Below, piece by piece: positions 5,892 through 9,954 of a stretch of DNA of 9,954 bases (within the stretch, counting starts at the first letter, position 1; each line of letters begins with the position of its first letter). The notes below the pieces were generated by a model. That model saw nothing but the letters and a program-made list of their open reading frames with translations. It searched no databases and was not told where the DNA came from. The DNA lies in contig JAUVFC010000048.1 of NCBI GenBank assembly GCA_030594505.1, positions 1 through 9,954 of the forward strand, read 5' to 3'. The position numbers were made by a program, and so were the translations under genes. The DNA comes from Desulfobacterales bacterium. GTDB lineage: Bacteria; Desulfobacterota; Desulfobacteria; Desulfobacterales; C00003106.

Positions 5892-7239
5892 AGGAGGGCG
5901 GGTTATAGATCCTGCAAGCAACACCGATGCTATTAAAGATGTGGTCGTTGAAGATGGAAAAATAGTCGAACTGAGGCCGGGGGCAGAGGGCAGAGGTCAG
6001 AGGACAGACAACAGAAAACAGAAAACAGAGGACAGACAACAGAAGTCAGAAGGCGAAAGGCAAAAATCGACAATCGACAATCGACAATCAACAATCATTG
6101 ATGCCTCCGGGAAGTGGGTAGTTCCGGGGCTTATCGATATGCACACCCATTTGCGCGAGCCGGGGCACGAATATAAAGAGACGATAGAAACAGGCGCCCT
6201 GGCAGCGGCGGCCGGTGGTTTCACGACCATCTGTTGCATGCCGAACACCAGTCCGGTAAATGACAACCGGTCGGTTACCGATTATATTCTGAACAGGGCA
6301 AAAGAGGCATCCTATGCCCGAGTCTATCCTGTAGGTGCAATCAGCGCGGGACTCAAGGGAGAATCATTGGCCGAGTTTGGCGAATTAAAAAAAGCGGGTG
6401 CAATTGCCGTATCTGATGACGGACATCCCGTGATGAATAGCCAACTGATGCGACGGGCCCTGGAATATGCCAAAGGATTCGGTCTCCTTGTCATATCTCA
6501 CTGCGAAGACCTTCACCTTGCCGGCAAGGGCGTAATGAATGAGGGGGCCATTGCCACACGCCTCGGTCTGAGAGGTATCCCCAACGCAGTTGAAGCAGGC
6601 ATGGTGGCCAGAGATATCCTCCTGGCTGAATTGACAGGAGCACGATTGCATATTGCCCATGTCAGCGCCGAAGATTCCGTACGTTACATACGAGAGGCAA
6701 AAAAAAGAGGGGTTCCGGTTACAGCGGAAACCGCTCCGCACTATTTCTCGCTGACGGAAGATGCGATCCTGGACTACGATACAAACGCCAAAATGAGCCC
6801 TCCGCTTCGCACAAAAAAGGACGTTGCCGCCGTTCGCAAGGGACTGCGCGACGGCACCATAGATGTCATTGCCTCTGATCATGCGCCTCACAGCATTCTT
6901 GAAAAACAAGTGGAGTTCGATGCCGCGGCAAATGGAATTGTCGGTCTGGAGACATCCCTTCCTCTTTCCCTGAAACTTGTTAAAGACGGTCTCCTCGATC
7001 CAATGCCCCTGATTGCCAAGATGTCTACAAACCCGGCCAATATCTTAGGTATCCCTGCCGGCCGATTGAGACCGGGTGGGCCTGCAGAGCTAACCATTAT
7101 CGACCCTGAAATATTTTTCGCCGTAGACGTCAATTCCTTTAAGTCCAGATCTTGTAACAGCCCGTTTGACGGATGGCGTCTACAGGGCAAAGCAATCCTT
7201 ACAATGGTGGAAGGCAAAATCGTCTTCAAGGAGATGTAA
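5875..7239 (+). CDS. pyrC: dihydroorotase, type I, with repeat-encoded N-terminal insert
   Basis: Zinc amidohydrolase that cyclises N-carbamoyl-aspartate to dihydroorotate, the third pyrimidine step. Metal and active-site motifs are complete: DMHTHLREPG (H90, H92), VSDDGHP (D181/D182), SHCED (H209), IAHVS (H262), and ASDHAPH (D335). The arrangement is that of the long class I enzymes related to the Aquifex protein, which forms a complex with aspartate carbamoyltransferase. At 454 residues it is about 30 longer than usual. The excess lies at residues 36-74, a stretch rich in Q, R, K, E and D encoded by a heptanucleotide array, between the small N-terminal beta domain (ending GKIVEL) and the barrel (starting IDASGKWVVPG). 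The insert probably loops out without affecting the catalytic site. GGAGG at 5862-5866 lies eight bases before the ATG, inside pyrB, indicating translational coupling. A second ATG at 5884 is possible but less well spaced. Confidence 0.95.
   Translation: MRLMIRGGRVIDPASNTDAIKDVVVEDGKIVELRPGAEGRGQRTDNRKQKTEDRQQKSEGERQKSTIDNRQSTIIDASGKWVVPGLIDMHTHLREPGHEYKETIETGALAAAAGGFTTICCMPNTSPVNDNRSVTDYILNRAKEASYARVYPVGAISAGLKGESLAEFGELKKAGAIAVSDDGHPVMNSQLMRRALEYAKGFGLLVISHCEDLHLAGKGVMNEGAIATRLGLRGIPNAVEAGMVARDILLAELTGARLHIAHVSAEDSVRYIREAKKRGVPVTAETAPHYFSLTEDAILDYDTNAKMSPPLRTKKDVAAVRKGLRDGTIDVIASDHAPHSILEKQVEFDAAANGIVGLETSLPLSLKLVKDGLLDPMPLIAKMSTNPANILGIPAGRLRPGGPAELTIIDPEIFFAVDVNSFKSRSCNSPFDGWRLQGKAILTMVEGKIVFKEM
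5981..6096 (+). repeat. in-frame heptanucleotide repeat array inside pyrC
   Basis: The 116 bases divide in one unbroken 7-base register: ten NNNCAGA units (5981-6050; for example GGGCAGA twice, AAACAGA twice, and the pair GGACAGA-CAACAGA twice), two intermediate units AGGCGAA and AGGCAAA (6051-6064), then AATCGAC three times (6065-6085), AATCAAC, and a partial AATC. Heptamer arrays of this kind resemble the short tandemly repeated repetitive sequences described in cyanobacteria, and are normally intergenic. Here the array is read through as pyrC codons 36-74. Because seven is not a multiple of three, loss or gain of one or two units would shift the frame, while three units would add or remove seven residues. 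Confidence 0.93.
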
Positions 7240-8613
7240 GTGGCCAAAATTCTTGTAGCAGACGACGATATAAGCATACTTGAATTCCTCAAGGAAATGC
7301 TTGCCAAGGAGGGGTATAAAGTCTCCTGCACAGATGACGGTGCAAAGGCCATTGAAATGCTGAAAAAGATACCTTATGACCTTCTTCTCTGCGATATCCG
7401 CATGGAAAAGATCTCCGGTCTGGAGGTCCTAAAAAAGGCAAAAGAACTCTATCCAAATATCGTCGTAATAATGATATCGGCCTTTGCCACTACAGAAACC
7501 GCTGTAGAAGCTGTACGGCTCGGCGCGTACGATTATATTCCAAAACCTTTCAAAATTGATGAAATCTCTCAGACCATTCGCCGCGCCCTGGAGAGAAAGA
7601 CCCTGGCTCAAGAAAAAGAGGCGCTCGAAAGAGAGCTGAAACAAACAGTCCATTTCGGGAATATTGTCGGCAACAGCCCGCAAATGATGAAAATCTATAC
7701 CTTAATACTGCAGGTGGCCAAGACCAAGACCAATGTCCTGATCAGCGGAGAAAGCGGGACCGGAAAGGAGTTGATTGCCGAGGCGATTCACAGCAACAGC
7801 GATCGTCGAGACCGACCGTTCGTGGTTATCAATTGCGGCGGGATACCTGAAACCCTGATGGAAAGTGAGCTCTGCGGTCATAAAAAAGGAGCGTTCACCG
7901 GCGCCATTGATCATAAAAGAGGCCTCTTTGAGATAGCGGACGGCGGAACAGTCTTCTTGGATGAAATAGGCGAGATCACCCCCCCCATTCAGATAAAACT
8001 CTTGCGGTTAGTGCAGGAAAAGGTCTTCAAGCGAGTCGGTGACACCGAAGACATCAGTGTTGATATACGAATCATCTCGGCCACTAATAAGGATCTGGAA
8101 AAAGAAGTAATCGAAGGACGGTTTAGAGAGGACCTTTTTTACCGGCTCAACGTTATACACATCAATGCCCCCCCTCTGCGTGACCGCCACGAAGACCTTC
8201 CCTTGCTTGCGCAGCATTTTCTCGAAAAGTACGCAAAGGAGATGGAAAAGGAAATCAGTAAACTCTCCTCCTATGCCCTTGACATGCTCAGCCGGTACGA
8301 TTTCCCGGGAAACGTACGGGAGCTTGAAAATATGATTGAACGAAGCGTTGCCCTTTCCACCACCAATATCATCCTCCCTGAGAGCATCACCCTCTCAACA
8401 TTTAAGCGTGACACCATGGCAAAGTCCTCCACTCTTGATATTGATATCTCTCTATCCGGTTTCAACCTGGAAGAAACACTGAACGATATGGAAAAAAAAT
8501 ATATCAAAAAGGCGCTGGAGACAACCACCGACAACAAAAAAAAGGCCGCAGAGATCCTCGGGATAAATCTGCGGTCTCTTCGGTACCGGCTTAAGAAGCT
8601 GAAAATGAAATAA
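7240..8613 (+). CDS. NtrC-family sigma-54-dependent response regulator
   Basis: A 457-residue transcription activator with three domains. The receiver (about 3-118) has the acidic pocket D8-D10, phosphoacceptor D52 in LLLCDIRM, S80 and K102. The AAA+ domain (about 140-372) has Walker A GESGTGKE (170-177), the sigma-54-contacting loop GAFTGA (217-222), Walker B GGTVFLDEIGE (235-245) and the FREDLFYRLN arginine region (295-304). A Fis-type helix-turn-helix (about 425-455) ends in RSLRYRLKKL. All parts needed for ATP hydrolysis and open-complex formation at sigma-54 promoters are present. The start is GTG, directly after the pyrC stop, with AAGGAG at 7228-7233 six bases upstream. No histidine kinase gene is adjacent, so signal and targets are unknown. 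The usual LFGH before GAFTGA is LCGH here, a mild change. Confidence 0.95.
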   Translation: MAKILVADDDISILEFLKEMLAKEGYKVSCTDDGAKAIEMLKKIPYDLLLCDIRMEKISGLEVLKKAKELYPNIVVIMISAFATTETAVEAVRLGAYDYIPKPFKIDEISQTIRRALERKTLAQEKEALERELKQTVHFGNIVGNSPQMMKIYTLILQVAKTKTNVLISGESGTGKELIAEAIHSNSDRRDRPFVVINCGGIPETLMESELCGHKKGAFTGAIDHKRGLFEIADGGTVFLDEIGEITPPIQIKLLRLVQEKVFKRVGDTEDISVDIRIISATNKDLEKEVIEGRFREDLFYRLNVIHINAPPLRDRHEDLPLLAQHFLEKYAKEMEKEISKLSSYALDMLSRYDFPGNVRELENMIERSVALSTTNIILPESITLSTFKRDTMAKSSTLDIDISLSGFNLEETLNDMEKKYIKKALETTTDNKKKAAEILGINLRSLRYRLKKLKMK

Positions 8614-8700
8614 AATTATTTTGTTACCCCCATTGTTAACATTTCTCTCCCAACAACCGAACATAAGCTAAAAACAAAAAACACACAAACTTCTGCTCCA
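8614..8700. other. convergent intergenic gap, no clear terminator
   Basis: This gap lies between the plus-strand regulator gene and the minus-strand DUF1566 gene. The only symmetry seen is TGTTA (8633-8637) with TAACA (8637-8641 region) and similar short A/T pairings, too weak to call a terminator. The minus strand has T-rich runs near 8670-8690 without a stem before them. Confidence 0.4.
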
Positions 8701-9693
8701 CTATTGCTGACGGTATCCCCTTACCGGCCAAACATACTCTCTGTGATTGATCTTGTTATAATAATCAACCCTGCTGTTTTTCAGGTCCATGCACCAGACA
8801 TAATCGGGGTCTTGAGCATTCATATCAGATGACCAATAGACGCCGGAAGCAAGGTGTATAAACGGATGGCGGTCCGGGAGGACCGGTTCTTTTCTACTAT
8901 AGTCGATCAGTGTTCTAAGGTCCCCCGCTTCCGGGAGTCGCCAATCCTTATGACCGCAGTATTCTTTAGCATTGAGGCGTACGATAAACTCTTTGGCCTC
9001 GGACCATATCCTTTTACCGTGCGGCAGATTTGCACTCTTTGTCCACATCAATCCGGCAAGACGATCTGTAACAGTCCCGTTTCCATGGTCGCAGAAACGT
9101 TTCTCCGGCCAATCTCTTCCCTTCCGAAGCGCCCCATCATCTCCCGCATAGCAAGTAATGCTCTGCCCGGTCTTTGGAAGGAGTTCAGGAATGTCCCTTA
9201 TAGTGCGTACCGGCCAGACGTGGTTGAACATATGATATTTGTGACCGTAATCGATATGCCCCAGAAAAAAATATATACGCCATGCGTGGTTACTGTAATC
9301 GGCTGTGGTGGTACCAGTCCAATACCAGGCTTTTACACTGGAAAAAGGGTGATCGAGAGGAAGCGCAGGGGCATACCTACCCCTGTCAATAAGGCTGGCA
9401 AGTTCGTTTACGTTAGGGAGTCGCCAATCGTGATATCCACAATATCCGTTTGCATTGAGTTTAGAAACAGCGTCAAGTGCATGAAACCAATTGTATACCT
9501 CAGCAAAATCAGCCTCCTTGGCCCACATAAGACCGGTCAACCGGTCAGTAACTGTTCCGTCACGATGATCACAAAAACGACCGGCTTCTCCGAAACTCTT
9601 CCCTGCGGAAAACAAAAAAGGGGAAAAGAACCAGAAAAGACCTGTCAGGATACAGATTCGGCCAAGGCAGACTTTTACTCTTTTAAAAAAAAT
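8701..9693 (-). CDS. secreted tandem DUF1566 (Lcl C-terminal) domain protein
   Basis: Two tandem DUF1566 domains (about residues 40-163 and 200-325 from the proposed start). Each begins RFCDHxxGTVTDRLxGLMW, continues with LNAxxYCGxxDWRLP and an LID segment, and ends VWPVR; they are joined by a typical TGQSITCY...DGALRKG linker. Such proteins are usually exported or surface-exposed in environmental anaerobes; their function is not established. Start choice is the odd point. The first ordinary start in frame, TTG at 9615-9613, has no ribosome binding site and would discard a strong signal peptide encoded just upstream: a KRVK segment, a hydrophobic core rich in L, F and W, and FSA before GKS. 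No ATG, GTG or TTG lies between the upstream stop (9714-9712) and that TTG. ATT at 9693-9691 is nine bases after AGGAAGAGGA, so I place the start there (330 residues). If the ATT start is wrong, the gene is 8701-9615. Confidence 0.8.
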   Translation of the reverse strand: MFFKRVKVCLGRICILTGLFWFFSPFLFSAGKSFGEAGRFCDHRDGTVTDRLTGLMWAKEADFAEVYNWFHALDAVSKLNANGYCGYHDWRLPNVNELASLIDRGRYAPALPLDHPFSSVKAWYWTGTTTADYSNHAWRIYFFLGHIDYGHKYHMFNHVWPVRTIRDIPELLPKTGQSITCYAGDDGALRKGRDWPEKRFCDHGNGTVTDRLAGLMWTKSANLPHGKRIWSEAKEFIVRLNAKEYCGHKDWRLPEAGDLRTLIDYSRKEPVLPDRHPFIHLASGVYWSSDMNAQDPDYVWCMDLKNSRVDYYNKINHREYVWPVRGYRQQ

Positions 9694-9923
9694 TGGTGAT
9701 ATTCCTCTTCCTTAAGGTGACTTTTGAGAATTCCGAGTACGTAATCGATCATTTTTCTGATCTCCTCATCGCTTAATCTCTTTGCCAGGAGCTGCATCAA
9801 TTCATCATCCGTAAACTTTTGAAGATAGGCAATCAAGGACTTTTCATCGGTCTCCCGGTCCAATCCGAATATAATCTTTCCGTCATCATAGGTATTTACA
9901 AAATCGTGTGTGTGTTTTTCCAT
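9675..9923 (-). CDS. small acidic conserved protein of unknown function
   Basis: An 82-residue soluble protein without a signal peptide or membrane segment. It is mostly helical by appearance, rich in D, E, K and L, with a TYDDGKIIFG segment (11-20), LQKFTDDELMQLLAKRLSDE (34-53) and a C-terminal LKEEEYHQFFL (70-80). It resembles the short proteins labelled 'cytoplasmic protein' in Desulfobacterota genomes, by memory only; no function can be given. The ATG at 9923 is preceded only by a weak GGAT. Its last codons contain the ribosome binding site of the DUF1566 gene and it overlaps the proposed start of that gene by 19 bases, so the two are probably one transcript. Composition argues for a real gene and not a chance frame. 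Confidence 0.75.
   Translation of the reverse strand: MEKHTHDFVNTYDDGKIIFGLDRETDEKSLIAYLQKFTDDELMQLLAKRLSDEEIRKMIDYVLGILKSHLKEEEYHQFFLKE
9703..9712 (-). promoter_or_regulatory. ribosome binding site deciding the DUF1566 start
   Basis: Read on the minus strand, AGGAAGAGGA lies within the last codons of the small upstream gene and ends nine bases before ATT at 9693-9691. The spacing is ideal for ATT and unsuitable for TTG at 9615. Because it lies inside the upstream reading frame, translation of the two genes is probably coupled. Confidence 0.55.
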
Positions 9924-9954
9924 TAAAAGTATCCATGTGTTTTTACCACGAAGC

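Noticed and set aside
5981..6096. CRISPR array or tandem protein repeat
   Set aside because: The unit is only seven bases with no spacers, and seven is out of phase with codons, so it is a DNA-level heptamer array.
6385..6909. Minus-strand open frame of 174 codons opposite pyrC
   Set aside because: It lies entirely within the conserved catalytic part of pyrC and has shadow-like composition.
8854..9699. Plus-strand open frame of 281 codons opposite the DUF1566 gene
   Set aside because: Its product has no recognisable motifs, and the opposite strand carries two clear DUF1566 domains; it is an antisense shadow.
9675..9699. Fusion of the small minus-strand gene to the DUF1566 gene through a frameshift in the A8 run
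   Set aside because: A fusion would place a signal peptide in the middle of a soluble protein; two coupled genes with an ATT start fit better.

Overview
The window looks like chromosomal DNA of an anaerobic Desulfobacterota-type bacterium (the former sulfate-reducing Deltaproteobacteria). This is inferred from gene content: a DUF39 homocysteine-biosynthesis protein, a LarE-type sulfur transferase with a CxxC pair, a tandem DUF1566 protein, a small acidic 'cytoplasmic protein', and several short dispersed repeats. No rRNA or marker gene is present to prove it. I see no prophage, CRISPR array, tRNA or rRNA.

Layout. Positions 1-364 hold no gene, but contain half of a dispersed inverted-repeat element and a second repeat-like segment. 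From 365 to 8613 all genes lie on the plus strand: a membrane-anchored M23 peptidase with a large extracytoplasmic region (365-1765), a DUF39 homocysteine-biosynthesis protein (1806-3002), a double-hairpin repeat (3050-3104), larE (3158-3940), lepB signal peptidase I (3979-4626), a MITE-like element with terminal inverted repeats and a 5-bp target duplication (4769-4920), pyrB (4953-5891), pyrC (5875-7239) and an NtrC-type sigma-54 response regulator (7240-8613). After an 87-bp convergent gap, two minus-strand genes follow: a secreted tandem DUF1566 protein (8701-9693) and, upstream of it, a small acidic protein (9675-9923).

How the genes work together. pyrB and pyrC overlap by 17 bp and encode consecutive steps of pyrimidine synthesis (carbamoyl-aspartate, then dihydroorotate). 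The response regulator starts on the base after the pyrC stop, so it is probably co-transcribed, although no kinase gene is visible. The DUF39 and LarE genes are neighbours and both handle sulfur: DUF39 in making homocysteine, LarE in donating a sulfur atom to a cofactor precursor. No other lar genes are in view.

Most unusual points: (1) an intact MITE-like insertion just upstream of pyrB, with a related half-element at the left edge of the window; (2) a 116-bp heptanucleotide repeat array inside the pyrC reading frame, adding about 30 residues near the N-terminus; (3) a DUF1566 gene whose signal peptide is encoded but which has no ATG, GTG or TTG in front of it, with a well-placed ribosome binding site pointing to an ATT start.
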